Assembly: GCA_002734085.1 (NCBI GenBank)
Contig: NVXV01000002.1
Coordinates: 186,001-250,000, forward strand
Length of the DNA: 64,000 nt
Direction: 5' to 3'
Source: Fluviicola sp.
GTDB taxonomy: Bacteria > Bacteroidota > Bacteroidia > Flavobacteriales_D > Crocinitomicaceae
Shown: positions 34,513 through 44,330 of the stretch, one piece after another
Layout: the number at the start of each line of letters is the position of its first letter
Numbering within the stretch: position 1 is the stretch's first letter
Notes under the pieces: generated by a model
What the model was told of the DNA's origin: nothing
The model's database searches: none
Seen by the model: the letters and a program-made list of their open reading frames with translations, nothing else
Position numbers and translations under genes: made by a program

Positions 34513-35979
34513 ATGAAAAAAGCATTACACATTTTGATTTTAACAATTATAATCCCGTTTTCAAGCTTATTTGCTAATGAAAATGATAAAAATGTTTCAT
34601 ATGAAAAAGGACACAGTGATCATATTCAGGAAATATTTGAAGCGTGGAATGAAAACGAAGGTCCTTGGCTTTATGAAAGTATGGGAGCATTAGTGATGGG
34701 AGAACAGCACCCAGAGAGACCCATGGAGGTAAATAATACGACTTTTGAATTACTCCAGAAAATGGATGAAAATCGTATTGAAAGAATAGAGCGCATAGCT
34801 GATACAGAATTGGAGAATGAAAGAAATTCATCTTCTCAAGGTCAGGAAAGCTACTACTGGGAGGAATGGCTAAATTTACTTCGTTCAGCAAAATGTGATA
34901 TGAGTGATTCGCGTTCCAGTGGAGATCCTCATATGACAACATTTGATGGCGAGAAGTACGATTTTCAAACTGCAGGGGATTATTTATTGACCTCCTCGTC
35001 TACTAATAATTTCTTGATTCAAACGCAACAAGTTAGGCACAATGAAAAGATATCAGTAAACGGAGCTGCATTTCTAGATGTAAACGGAGATGAAATCGAA
35101 ATTTTTGCTCAAAATCATCCGGATGAACATAAAGATAAATTAATGCGAATTAATGGAATGGTGATTGAAAATGAAAAATCAGAAGTGATCTTGGAACACG
35201 GAGGAGTTATTCGTTATGAAAATGGAAGAAACATTGTGAGTTGGCCAACTGGAGAGCAACTACATTTTTCTGTGAGAGAATTTCAAAATAGTAAATTGCT
35301 AGACTTAACGGTTTTTGTTCCTGGATGTAGGTCTGATTATACTGGACTTCTCGGTGATAACAATGGAGATAGAACAGATGATACTGCAGTGCGGGATGAA
35401 AACGGAAACATTACTTCATCCGTAGGAGATATTGATCGATCTTTTGATGCTCTCTTTGGAAAAGATAGAAATAATAAAAACACAAGAGATGAACAGTTAG
35501 CTCGCTTAAACTATTTGTCAAAAGATTTTGGTAATCAATATATGCTGGATGAGGAAGTATCTCGTTTTTCAAATCCAATGACTGACTTGACAGATGAAGA
35601 TCGTTATCCTTCTGAAAATTTGACTTTGGCAGAAATGACTGATGAAGAAGTTGAGGAGGCGCTTAATAAATGTCGTTCTGCAGGAGTTCGTGAAGAAGAT
35701 CTGTTTGAATGTGCTTTTGATTATGGTTATGTTGGCTTAAAACCATTGACATACCCTGAATACATTGCTCAGGATGTTATTACCGAAAATTCAGAGCCTC
35801 AAATCAAAAAGGAAAACAATAATAATAACGATAGAAATATCGCTCCAACTATAAGAATTGGAACAGGAGTGTTTAGACCAATCGGAACGCCAAGAACTAC
35901 ACCGAAACCTCCAAACCGAAATGGAGGTAGAGATGTTAGACAGCCCAGAACGGGAGGTTCTCCTAGAGGAGGAAGATAG
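34513..35979 (+). CDS. Secreted protein with von Willebrand factor type D domain
   Basis: 488 residues. Signal peptide ends near FANE. Residues about 130-300 form a VWD domain: GDPHMTTFDGEKYDFQTAGD at the start, then VNGAAFLDVNG, and CRSDYTGLLGDNNGDRTDD near the end. VWD domains in secreted bacterial proteins occur singly and their roles are unknown. The N-terminal part is a charged helix, and the C-terminal 60 residues are an N/P/R/G-rich low-complexity tail ending in RGGR. No T9SS sorting domain is visible. The stop codon abuts the stop of the convergent gene with no gap. Confidence 0.85.
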   Translation: MKKALHILILTIIIPFSSLFANENDKNVSYEKGHSDHIQEIFEAWNENEGPWLYESMGALVMGEQHPERPMEVNNTTFELLQKMDENRIERIERIADTELENERNSSSQGQESYYWEEWLNLLRSAKCDMSDSRSSGDPHMTTFDGEKYDFQTAGDYLLTSSSTNNFLIQTQQVRHNEKISVNGAAFLDVNGDEIEIFAQNHPDEHKDKLMRINGMVIENEKSEVILEHGGVIRYENGRNIVSWPTGEQLHFSVREFQNSKLLDLTVFVPGCRSDYTGLLGDNNGDRTDDTAVRDENGNITSSVGDIDRSFDALFGKDRNNKNTRDEQLARLNYLSKDFGNQYMLDEEVSRFSNPMTDLTDEDRYPSENLTLAEMTDEEVEEALNKCRSAGVREEDLFECAFDYGYVGLKPLTYPEYIAQDVITENSEPQIKKENNNNNDRNIAPTIRIGTGVFRPIGTPRTTPKPPNRNGGRDVRQPRTGGSPRGGR

Positions 35980-36561
35980 TTAGAAATTATAGCAGAGTCC
36001 AATGCCTTGCTTACTCAAGGATAACCCGCTAGATAAATTTCCGCCACTGTTCTTACGATGTTGTTGATGAACCGCAAATTGAATAATATCGAAAACTAGT
36101 AGGAACCCTCCTTGCAAAAGTAAAGAATTACCATAACCCCGATAACGATGATAGTTGTTGGGGTTGTTTTTTGACATCTCTTTGAGTAAGAATCCACTCG
36201 TTACATAAGCAACATCAAGACCAACATTTAATAGTAATACTTTCTCAATAGTATGCTGCTGCTTCACGATTTCTTCATCTGATAAATCTGTTGGATGCTT
36301 TCTTAATAAACTAGGTAGAGCAATTCCTAAATTCACAATATTCCAAGCAACATTCATTTGGTTAAAATATTTACTTTCGTCATTCGTAGTTGCCCAACCT
36401 ATTGAACCTGAAACTATATTTAGCCCTGCCCACCCAGTTAAAGTGGCCATTGATCTTTTTTCAATTTGAATTTTCTTTTCTAAATAGCTTGTTTCAATTT
36501 CTTGAGAATAACCATTTGTTGATAATATTATAGCTAAAGAAATGCGAATGATTCTATACAT
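35980..36561 (-). CDS. Exported or membrane protein, unknown (DUF6992-like)
   Basis: 193 residues from ATG 36561; the alternative start at 36588 overlaps a -7 box. Signal-like N-terminus MYRIIRISLAIILSTNGYSQ. The mature part has three hydrophobic helices with ATLTGWAGLNIVSGSIGWAT, YFNQMNVAWNIVNLGIALP and LLLQGGFLLVFDIIQF. I think this pattern is a conserved Bacteroidota family (DUF6992 is the name I recall, not checked). No function known. Its stop codon abuts that of the VWD gene. Confidence 0.7.
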   Translation of the reverse strand: MYRIIRISLAIILSTNGYSQEIETSYLEKKIQIEKRSMATLTGWAGLNIVSGSIGWATTNDESKYFNQMNVAWNIVNLGIALPSLLRKHPTDLSDEEIVKQQHTIEKVLLLNVGLDVAYVTSGFLLKEMSKNNPNNYHRYRGYGNSLLLQGGFLLVFDIIQFAVHQQHRKNSGGNLSSGLSLSKQGIGLCYNF

Positions 36562-36585
36562 AAAATAATTTGTTTTTAACAACAA

Positions 36586-36593
36586 CAAAACTA
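36586..36593 (-). promoter_or_regulatory. -7 box TAGTTTTG upstream of the 36561 gene
   Basis: Exact TAnnTTTG match, about 25 nt before ATG 36561; no -33 box seen. Confidence 0.35.
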
Positions 36594-36856
36594 AGTATTT
36601 GTTTCACAGTCAGTAAATAGATGATTGTTAAAATTATGCCTGCTTAGCAAATAATCTGTCATTTTTATTTCTTTTTAATCAATTTGTCTTAAAAATAGTT
36701 TTTTCTTCGAATAATTATACTTAAAATTGGAGGACTATGAACAACATGCAAAACGCACATCTAATTATGTTCTACTTTCTCAACGAGATGTAGCGATGTC
36801 CGATTTTATTTTGATTTTTCTTGACCACCCCCTGTTTAAACCAAAACTATAAAACA

Positions 36857-39800
36857 ATGAAACTAAAAGTACTGTCATTATTTTTGACAATCTTCCTTTT
36901 TGGAACGTCATTAATTTCTCAAACGGTTTACAAAGACTATCAAGATGGATTGGTAGTATTTCAGTTAAACCAGAAAGCAAAAATAATTCTATCTGAAGAT
37001 AGGGTTGTTGATTTCACAAATAACGAGTTATTCACTAAAGATTTAAGTGAGTTTGAAATTGAAGAAGTTTTGCAGCTTCATCCTAATAGTAAAAACAACC
37101 TGTTAAACAGAACTTATCAAATTCGTTTAGCCAATATTTATAAGGTTGATGAGGTTGTTTCAAAGCTTTCGCGTCATAAAGATATTGAGTATGCAGAGCT
37201 TAAAGAATTACATTATCTTACTATTGCTCCTAATGATCCAAATTATTCTAATGCAAATCAGTGGAGCCTTTTTCAAATTCAGGCAGAAGACGCATGGGAT
37301 ATTTCTACCGGAGATGCTGGTGTAGTTGTAGCCGTTACGGACAATGCAATTAATGTAGATCATCCAGACCTGACAAGTAAAATGGTTGCAGGCTGGGATG
37401 CTGCAGAAAATGACAATGATCCAAGACCATGTGGTGGTAATAATGGATTCCACGGATCTCATGTTTCTGGAATTGTAGGAGCCGACACGGATAATAACTT
37501 GGGAATAGCTTCTATAGGCTGGGACGTTAGTGTGATGCCAGTGAAAATTGGTAGATGCTCTGATGGTGCATTAATTGCTGGTTACGAAGGTATTGAGTGG
37601 GCAGCATCTAATGGTGCTGATGTTATTAATATGTCTTGGGGTGGCGGAGGCTCAGGTCAATACGGTCAAAATATTTGTAACGATGCCTGGGCTCAAGGTG
37701 CTATTCTAGTTGCTGCAGCGGGTAATGATAATCAGAGTACACAGTTTTACCCAGCAGCTTATAACAATGTTGTCTCGGTAGCATCAACGAATCAAAATGA
37801 TCAAAAATCAAGCTTTTCCCAATATGGAACTTGGATTGATATTTCAGCTCCTGGTTCTAGTATTTTAAGTACTGATCAAAACTCAGGTTATCAAGTGACA
37901 CAAGGAACTTCAATGGCCTCTCCTTTAGTGGCAGGTTTAGTTGGTTTGATTAAATCGCATGCATCTAATGCAACTAACACAGATATAATAAACTGTCTAT
38001 ATAGTGGCGCAGAAAACATTGACGCTCAAAATGGAGGTTATATTGGAGAGTTAGGAGCGGGAAGAATTAATGCTTATAATTCATTAGACTGTGCAAGTTC
38101 CTTCTCTGCTCAAGTAGATGCTGCGATAGTAGATATTAATAGCCCAGGGTCTAGTTTATGTACGAATAACTTTACGCCTGAAGTTGTTTTGAGAAACTTT
38201 GGTTCAAATACGTTGAATTCGGTAACAATAAACTATGAATGGAATGGGACACCCCAAACGTTCAATTGGACAGGAAGTTTGGCTACTGGTCAAACAGAGG
38301 CAATAACTTTACCTGTTCAAACAGCACCTGATGGAAATTATACATTTACTTCTTCAACAAGTCAGCCAAATGGTGTAGCTGATGAAAACCCATCTAATGA
38401 TGAGACATCTATTAATTTTATTGTTGCTGGAAATGGTCAGACGGTTGAATTGGCATTAACATTAGACTGTTTCGGTAGTGAGATAGAATGGGAAATCACC
38501 GACGATGCTTCTGGAAATGTTGTACACTCAGGTGGCGGATACACAAATGTTGCTGGAGGAGAGACAGTAAATGAATCATTATGTATTCCTATAGGATGTT
38601 ATACGTTTACTATAACAGATACTTATGGAGATGGAATGCATGGTAGTCAGTGGCAATCTTGTTCTGTTGATGGTGATTATAATATGGTTGATGCAAATAG
38701 TAATTTACTTTTTCAGATGACTGCTCCAAATGCAGATTTTGGAAGTGAAACTTCACATCAGTTTTGTGTAACAGCACCAAATAATATGAATGATGCTGGT
38801 ATCAACGATATCCTATCACCACAAGGAATTATTTGTGTGAACTCTATTACGCCTGAAGTCGTTTTACGAAACTTTGGGAATGATCCATTGACTTCTGTGA
38901 CTATCAATTACCAAACTACTGGTGGGATACAAACTTTTGCTTGGACAGGTAATTTAGCTTCTAATCAAACTGAGACGGTAGTTCTTCCAGCTATAGCAAT
39001 CGCTAATGGAAATGCAACACTTAACGTTTATACTTCAAACCCAAATGGGGCCATTGATGACACACCAATTAACGATGATGAATCAACCCAATTGAATGTT
39101 TATACAAATACGGTCTCTTTACCATTTGTAGAAACGTTTGAAAATGATGTTTTTGCAAGTGGAGAGTGGTCTTTGGTTAACCCAGATAACTCTATAACTT
39201 GGGAGTTGTTTACTGTTGCAGGGATTACTCCTGGTAATACAGCAGCAAAAATAGATTTCTTTAATTATGAAGAGCAAAGTAGAAGAGATGGTTTAGTCTC
39301 TCCAAAAATCAGCCTGTCTGGTTATACATCAGCTGAAATGACTTTTGATCATTCCTATAGACGATATAACCAAACAGCAGCAGATTCATTGGTGATATTA
39401 GTTTCAACCGATTGTGGACAGACGTATGAAAGAGTATTCCAACAAGCAGAAGATGGAACGGGCTCATTTGCCACGCAGACAACAAATACTGCTGAATTCA
39501 CTCCTGCCATTTCTGATGACTGGTGCTTTGACGGTGGGATTGGTGCAACTTGTTTTACAGTTAATTTAGATGATTATATCGGTCAGGAAATATTTATCAA
39601 ATTTGAATCGTTTAATGCTGGTGCAATTGGAAATAATCTTTATATAGATAATATTAATATTGATGGAGTTCCAGCAGAGGATCCTCCAATTCCAAACTTT
39701 AGCACTGATAATAGTGTGATATGTGAAGGTGGATCGGTGTCATTTACGGATCAATCGACTGCGAATATAACAGATTGGAACTGGTCGTTCCCAGGTGGTA

Positions 39801-41071
39801 CACCTGCAACATCAAATGCTCAGAATCCAACAGTTTCTTATGCTACGTCAGGGACTTATGATGTGATTTTAGAAGTTACAAACTCATACGGTACAGAATC
39901 TATAACGATGACGAATGAAATTACTGTTAATTCTTTACCAACAGTTGCAATCAGTTCTCAAACAGCAGCGATTTGCGAAGGACAGTCGGTACAATTAACA
40001 GCGTCAGGAGCTAATTCCTACGCTTGGAATAACGGTTTAGGTAGTGGAGCAGTGAAAACTGTTTCTCCAATGTCTACGACAACCTATGAGGTAGTTGGAT
40101 CGAATGGAACTGGATGTGACGATATAGAAACAATAACAATCACTGTTGAACCAGCGCCAACTGTTGTCGCAACTACAGTTGATAATTCAATTTGTATAGG
40201 TCAATCTACAACAATTTCTGCAAGTGGTGCAGACACTTATACTTGGAATAATGGCTTAGGAGCTGGTGCAAGTCACTCAGTTTCTCCTACAGCAAATACA
40301 GTATATACAGTTGTTGGCGAAACAACAGCAGCTGGGTGTACAAGTACAACAAGCGTTGTAGTTAATGTTGAAGATGTGCCGGTCATGAATGCTTCCGCTT
40401 CAAATATGGATTTATGTGATGGAGAATCTGCCACTTTAAGTGCTAATGGTGCATCATCTTATACGTGGTCGCCAGGAACAGGACTAAATTCAGTTAGCGG
40501 ATCTAGTGTTGTAGCTACTCCATCCTCAACGACTACATATACAGTTGAGGGGAGTAATAGTTGTGGAACATCTTCGGAATCATTAACAATTAATGTATCT
40601 CCTTCTCCGTCAGCACCAATAATTTCTCAAAGTGGAAATGACTTGAGTGTTACTTTACAATCTGGAGAAAGTGTTGAATGGATGTTGAACGGTAATGTTG
40701 TAGGTACTTCAAGTACTATAACGATGACAGAAAACGGACAGTACACTGCAATAATTACAAATGAGTTTGGTTGTTCAGCAAGTACTTCTGGTAACTTTGA
40801 AATGGATACAACTGGATTAAATGAGAACGACCTTTCAAATCAACTTGTGATTTACCCGAACCCATCAAACGGTATTGTGAACCTTAAAGTTGAAGGTTTT
40901 GACAGTGAAATTAGTTTGACCGTTGTTGATGCTATCGGAAGAGTTGTAGTTACTAGTGGAGTTGTGGAGAATAACTCTAAAATTGATTTATCTCAATTTG
41001 AAACAGGAATCTATACATTTATCTTTGTAACTGACAACGGACAGTTGATTAGAAAAGTAACTCGTAAATAA
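36857..41071 (+). CDS. T9SS-secreted subtilisin-like serine protease with Ig/PKD domains
   Basis: 1404 residues from ATG 36857; the signal peptide MKLKVLSLFLTIFLFG ends near LISQ. After a pro-region (about 25-125) comes an S8 peptidase domain with Asp near 158 (AVTDNAINVDHPDL), His near 199 (HGSHVSG) and Ser near 351 (GTSMASP), so the triad is intact. Then come two similar repeats with FTPEVVLRNFG and ITPEVVLRNFG cores, a jelly-roll-like stretch, a PKD domain (about 945-1023, DWNWSFPGG), three CEGQSVQL-type repeats, and a T9SS type A sorting domain (about 1328-1404, LVIYPNPSNG). Predicted surface or released protease for protein degradation. Terminated at 41094-41128. Confidence 0.95.
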   Translation: MKLKVLSLFLTIFLFGTSLISQTVYKDYQDGLVVFQLNQKAKIILSEDRVVDFTNNELFTKDLSEFEIEEVLQLHPNSKNNLLNRTYQIRLANIYKVDEVVSKLSRHKDIEYAELKELHYLTIAPNDPNYSNANQWSLFQIQAEDAWDISTGDAGVVVAVTDNAINVDHPDLTSKMVAGWDAAENDNDPRPCGGNNGFHGSHVSGIVGADTDNNLGIASIGWDVSVMPVKIGRCSDGALIAGYEGIEWAASNGADVINMSWGGGGSGQYGQNICNDAWAQGAILVAAAGNDNQSTQFYPAAYNNVVSVASTNQNDQKSSFSQYGTWIDISAPGSSILSTDQNSGYQVTQGTSMASPLVAGLVGLIKSHASNATNTDIINCLYSGAENIDAQNGGYIGELGAGRINAYNSLDCASSFSAQVDAAIVDINSPGSSLCTNNFTPEVVLRNFGSNTLNSVTINYEWNGTPQTFNWTGSLATGQTEAITLPVQTAPDGNYTFTSSTSQPNGVADENPSNDETSINFIVAGNGQTVELALTLDCFGSEIEWEITDDASGNVVHSGGGYTNVAGGETVNESLCIPIGCYTFTITDTYGDGMHGSQWQSCSVDGDYNMVDANSNLLFQMTAPNADFGSETSHQFCVTAPNNMNDAGINDILSPQGIICVNSITPEVVLRNFGNDPLTSVTINYQTTGGIQTFAWTGNLASNQTETVVLPAIAIANGNATLNVYTSNPNGAIDDTPINDDESTQLNVYTNTVSLPFVETFENDVFASGEWSLVNPDNSITWELFTVAGITPGNTAAKIDFFNYEEQSRRDGLVSPKISLSGYTSAEMTFDHSYRRYNQTAADSLVILVSTDCGQTYERVFQQAEDGTGSFATQTTNTAEFTPAISDDWCFDGGIGATCFTVNLDDYIGQEIFIKFESFNAGAIGNNLYIDNINIDGVPAEDPPIPNFSTDNSVICEGGSVSFTDQSTANITDWNWSFPGGTPATSNAQNPTVSYATSGTYDVILEVTNSYGTESITMTNEITVNSLPTVAISSQTAAICEGQSVQLTASGANSYAWNNGLGSGAVKTVSPMSTTTYEVVGSNGTGCDDIETITITVEPAPTVVATTVDNSICIGQSTTISASGADTYTWNNGLGAGASHSVSPTANTVYTVVGETTAAGCTSTTSVVVNVEDVPVMNASASNMDLCDGESATLSANGASSYTWSPGTGLNSVSGSSVVATPSSTTTYTVEGSNSCGTSSESLTINVSPSPSAPIISQSGNDLSVTLQSGESVEWMLNGNVVGTSSTITMTENGQYTAIITNEFGCSASTSGNFEMDTTGLNENDLSNQLVIYPNPSNGIVNLKVEGFDSEISLTVVDAIGRVVVTSGVVENNSKIDLSQFETGIYTFIFVTDNGQLIRKVTRK

Positions 41072-41093
41072 TAGTTTCTTTAATAACTTTTAT

Positions 41094-41128
41094 AAGCAGG
41101 GATCATTTTTGATCCCTGCTTTTTTTTG
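41094..41128 (+). terminator. Terminator of the T9SS protease gene
   Basis: Perfect 12-bp stem AAGCAGGGATCA with TGATCCCTGCTT, 4-nt loop, followed by a run of T. Confidence 0.93.
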
Positions 41129-41185
41129 TTATAATTCTGCAAAAGAAATGGAGAATACTTTAATTTACATTATTTTCGTTCTAAT

Positions 41186-44100
41186 ATGTGGAAGAGAAAG
41201 AAATTTTGGAAAAGATTAATTACGATCCTTGTAATTATTCCAATGTTGCTTATTTCTATTCTGATTGGTATACTTTACTACAATCAGGATAGTATTGTTC
41301 AGCACTTTGTTGAAACAGCAAATAAGGATTTTAAAGGTTCAATTACACTTAAGGATTCACATATCGCACCCTTTGCAAACTTCCCATACATTTCAGTTGA
41401 TTTAGAGGAATTTGAAATTTTTGAAGATAAGGATTCTAAAACGCCATTGGTTCACTTAAAAGATCTTTACTTAGGGTTTGATTTTTGGACTTTGATAAAA
41501 GGAGATTTTGATATTAAAATGATTAAACTAAATGAAGGTTTTGTTCATGTTTATCAAGATGAAAATGGGGAATTCGATATCTTAAAAGCTTTTGAAACAA
41601 ATAAAGAGATTGACGATGTTGAAGAAGAGTTTCATATAGATTTAAAAAGATTAGACATCGTAGACGTTGAATTTTCTAAAACAAACTCAGATAGTCTTGC
41701 AATTTCAGGATTTATAAACACCAGTAAAATTAAATTCAGAAATAGATCCGAAGACTTGTTTTTCGGTTTAGAGCTAAATACAAATTTAAGTGTAGTAGAT
41801 AAAGGTGATACAACTTTTTTGAAAAACAAAGAAATAGCTATTGATTCAGACTTAGATTATCAGAAGTTAACGGAGAAATTAATAATCGAACCGAGCTCAC
41901 TCAATATTATGAACTCACTTTTTAATTTTGAAGGAACCATTGATATCCCAAATGACTTTGATCTGGATTTAAATTTGAAAGGAAAGAAATCAGACTTTAG
42001 CTTGTTAATTGCGCTCTCTCCTGATGACATAATTCCACTTTTAAATTCTTTTGAGAATAAGGGAGATGTGTTTTTTGAAGCAACAGTAAAAGGACCTGCG
42101 GCAAATGGGCAGACTCCTGAGATTGTTGCTGATTTTGGGTGTGAAAATGGATTTTTTAAAAACCCAACAACTAACAAAACTCTGGAGAAACTCAACTTTT
42201 CTGGACATTTTCAAAGTGAACAAAATGGAGGGCTTGAGTCTATGAAGGTTTCTTTGACAGACTTTACTGCTAAACCTGAAACGGGTGTTTTTAATATTGA
42301 TTTATCCGTTGAAAATTTTAATTCGCCAGATATTGATTTAAAACTTAATACACTTTTTGAACTCGATTATTTAGCAAAATTTTTAAATGTCGAACAACTA
42401 CAAGAGCTTCAGGGGCGTGTTGAAATGGAAATGAACTTCCATGATGTGATTGATTTAAGTAATCCAGAAAAAAGTATCGAAAAACTCAATGAATCATACT
42501 ATACAAAACTAGACGTAAATAACTTAAGTTTCATTATTCCTGGTTACAAAGAAAAATTTGAAAACATCAATTTGAAAATGCACATGGATGGGCATAGAGC
42601 TATTTTGGATCGATTTACTATTAAAGTTGGGCATTCTGATCTATATATGGATGGTACAATTAGTGACTTACCAGCAATTATTCACCATACAAGTATTCCT
42701 GTAATTGCTAACCTAAACATCAAATCGGATGAAATAGATATAAATCAACTAACGAAAGCAAAAGGGGAAAAAGTTGTTGATGAAGATATTCGTGATTTAA
42801 GTATGAATATTGTGTTTAATAGTTCTGCAAAGGCAATTACTGAATCTCCATACCTCCCAATTGGTGAATTTTTTATTGAAGACTTTCATGCAGATATGAC
42901 AACATATCCACATAGACTACATGATTTTCATGTTGATATACTAATTGATAGTACAAGTTTAAGTGTTGTTGATTTCACTGGAATGCTTGACGAAAGTGAC
43001 TTTCATTTTTCAGGAAAAGTTGAGAAGTATCCAATGTGGTTCCAAGAAAAACTGGAAGGTGATACCAGAATTGAATATGACCTGACGAGTGCTAAATTTC
43101 AACTGGAAGATATATTTTCTTACAATGGCGAAAATTTTGTACCAAAAGACTACAGACATGAAGAATTTAAAAATTTGAAAATACACGGGGATGTAGTGTT
43201 ACATTTTGAAGATCAAAAATTGAAGACAACGGATATATCATTAACTGAGTTAAAAGGTAAAATGAAAATGCACCCACTAAGATTTGAAGACTTTGGTGGA
43301 CGTGTTCATATCGAAAATGAACATTTAACGTTAGAGAAATTCAGGGGTAGGCTTGGTAAATCTTCATTCGTAACGGACCTGAGTTATTACTTTGGTGATA
43401 TGGCTGGACTCAAAGAAAATTATCTTGAGTTTAACTCTCCCTATTTAGATTTTGATGCTTTGTTTAGTTACGAAGAAACTCAAAATGTATCCGCAACAGA
43501 TAGAAATGTGGAACATGATAGTGTTTTTAGTGTTTTTGATATTCCTTTTCCCGACATGAGGTATCATGTTGATATCGGAAAGATGAATTATCATAAATAT
43601 CGTTTGGCGAACATAAATGCCGATTTAAGAACAACGAAAGATCATATGTTGTTTATTGATACACTTCAGATGGATATGGCTGATGGTCATTTGGATGTTG
43701 GTGGATATTTTAATGGGTCGGATCGCTCAAAAATTTACTTCTCTCCAGTTTTAAACATGAAGAATCTCGATCTGGATCAATTGATGGTGAAGTTTGATAA
43801 TTTTGGTCAAGATGAGGTGGTTTCTGATAATATTCACGGACGAATAACCGGGAAACTTTGGGGTAAAATCCATATGCATGCGGATTTGGTGCCAATAATA
43901 GATGACTCAGAAATTCACATGGACATGAAAATAACTGGAGGAAGTGTTGAAAAATATGCTCCATTGGAAGCACTCTCAGGATATTTTGAGGATGAACAGC
44001 TTCATAAAGTCATTTTTGATACGCTCCAAAATCATGTCGATATGACAAATGGTGAAATGACAATACCAGAAATGGTAATTAATTCCAATTTAGGATTTCT

Positions 44101-44326
44101 TAAAGTATCAGGGAAACAAGATATGGATATGAATATGGAATATTACATTAGCGTTCCCTGGAAAATGATAACAAAAGCCGGCGGGAGAAAGCTATTCGGT
44201 AGAAAAGAAAAAGATCCTAATGAATTAGGAGAGTACGATCCAGATAAAAAATATAGGTATGTAAATTTAATTATTAAGGGAGACGCTGAAGATTATTCTG
44301 TATCTTTAGGAAAAAAGAAGAATTAG
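41186..44326 (+). CDS. AsmA-like inner membrane/periplasmic protein
   Basis: 1046 residues. One N-terminal membrane helix (LITILVIIPMLLISILIGILYY in pattern) and then a long periplasmic region of alternating beta strands, as in AsmA/TamB/YhdP bridge-like lipid-transfer proteins. AsmA features are KGSITLKDSHIAPFANFPYI-like opening (NFPYISVDLEEFEIFED) and repeated FDGTIDIPN, GTISDLP, and VGGYFNGSDRS segments. C-terminal part resembles the AsmA C-terminal module (SVPWKMITKAGGRKLFG). A role in phospholipid transport to the outer membrane is inferred from the family. 4 bp separate it from the next gene. Confidence 0.85.
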   Translation: MWKRKKFWKRLITILVIIPMLLISILIGILYYNQDSIVQHFVETANKDFKGSITLKDSHIAPFANFPYISVDLEEFEIFEDKDSKTPLVHLKDLYLGFDFWTLIKGDFDIKMIKLNEGFVHVYQDENGEFDILKAFETNKEIDDVEEEFHIDLKRLDIVDVEFSKTNSDSLAISGFINTSKIKFRNRSEDLFFGLELNTNLSVVDKGDTTFLKNKEIAIDSDLDYQKLTEKLIIEPSSLNIMNSLFNFEGTIDIPNDFDLDLNLKGKKSDFSLLIALSPDDIIPLLNSFENKGDVFFEATVKGPAANGQTPEIVADFGCENGFFKNPTTNKTLEKLNFSGHFQSEQNGGLESMKVSLTDFTAKPETGVFNIDLSVENFNSPDIDLKLNTLFELDYLAKFLNVEQLQELQGRVEMEMNFHDVIDLSNPEKSIEKLNESYYTKLDVNNLSFIIPGYKEKFENINLKMHMDGHRAILDRFTIKVGHSDLYMDGTISDLPAIIHHTSIPVIANLNIKSDEIDINQLTKAKGEKVVDEDIRDLSMNIVFNSSAKAITESPYLPIGEFFIEDFHADMTTYPHRLHDFHVDILIDSTSLSVVDFTGMLDESDFHFSGKVEKYPMWFQEKLEGDTRIEYDLTSAKFQLEDIFSYNGENFVPKDYRHEEFKNLKIHGDVVLHFEDQKLKTTDISLTELKGKMKMHPLRFEDFGGRVHIENEHLTLEKFRGRLGKSSFVTDLSYYFGDMAGLKENYLEFNSPYLDFDALFSYEETQNVSATDRNVEHDSVFSVFDIPFPDMRYHVDIGKMNYHKYRLANINADLRTTKDHMLFIDTLQMDMADGHLDVGGYFNGSDRSKIYFSPVLNMKNLDLDQLMVKFDNFGQDEVVSDNIHGRITGKLWGKIHMHADLVPIIDDSEIHMDMKITGGSVEKYAPLEALSGYFEDEQLHKVIFDTLQNHVDMTNGEMTIPEMVINSNLGFLKVSGKQDMDMNMEYYISVPWKMITKAGGRKLFGRKEKDPNELGEYDPDKKYRYVNLIIKGDAEDYSVSLGKKKN

Positions 44327-44330
44327 TAGA

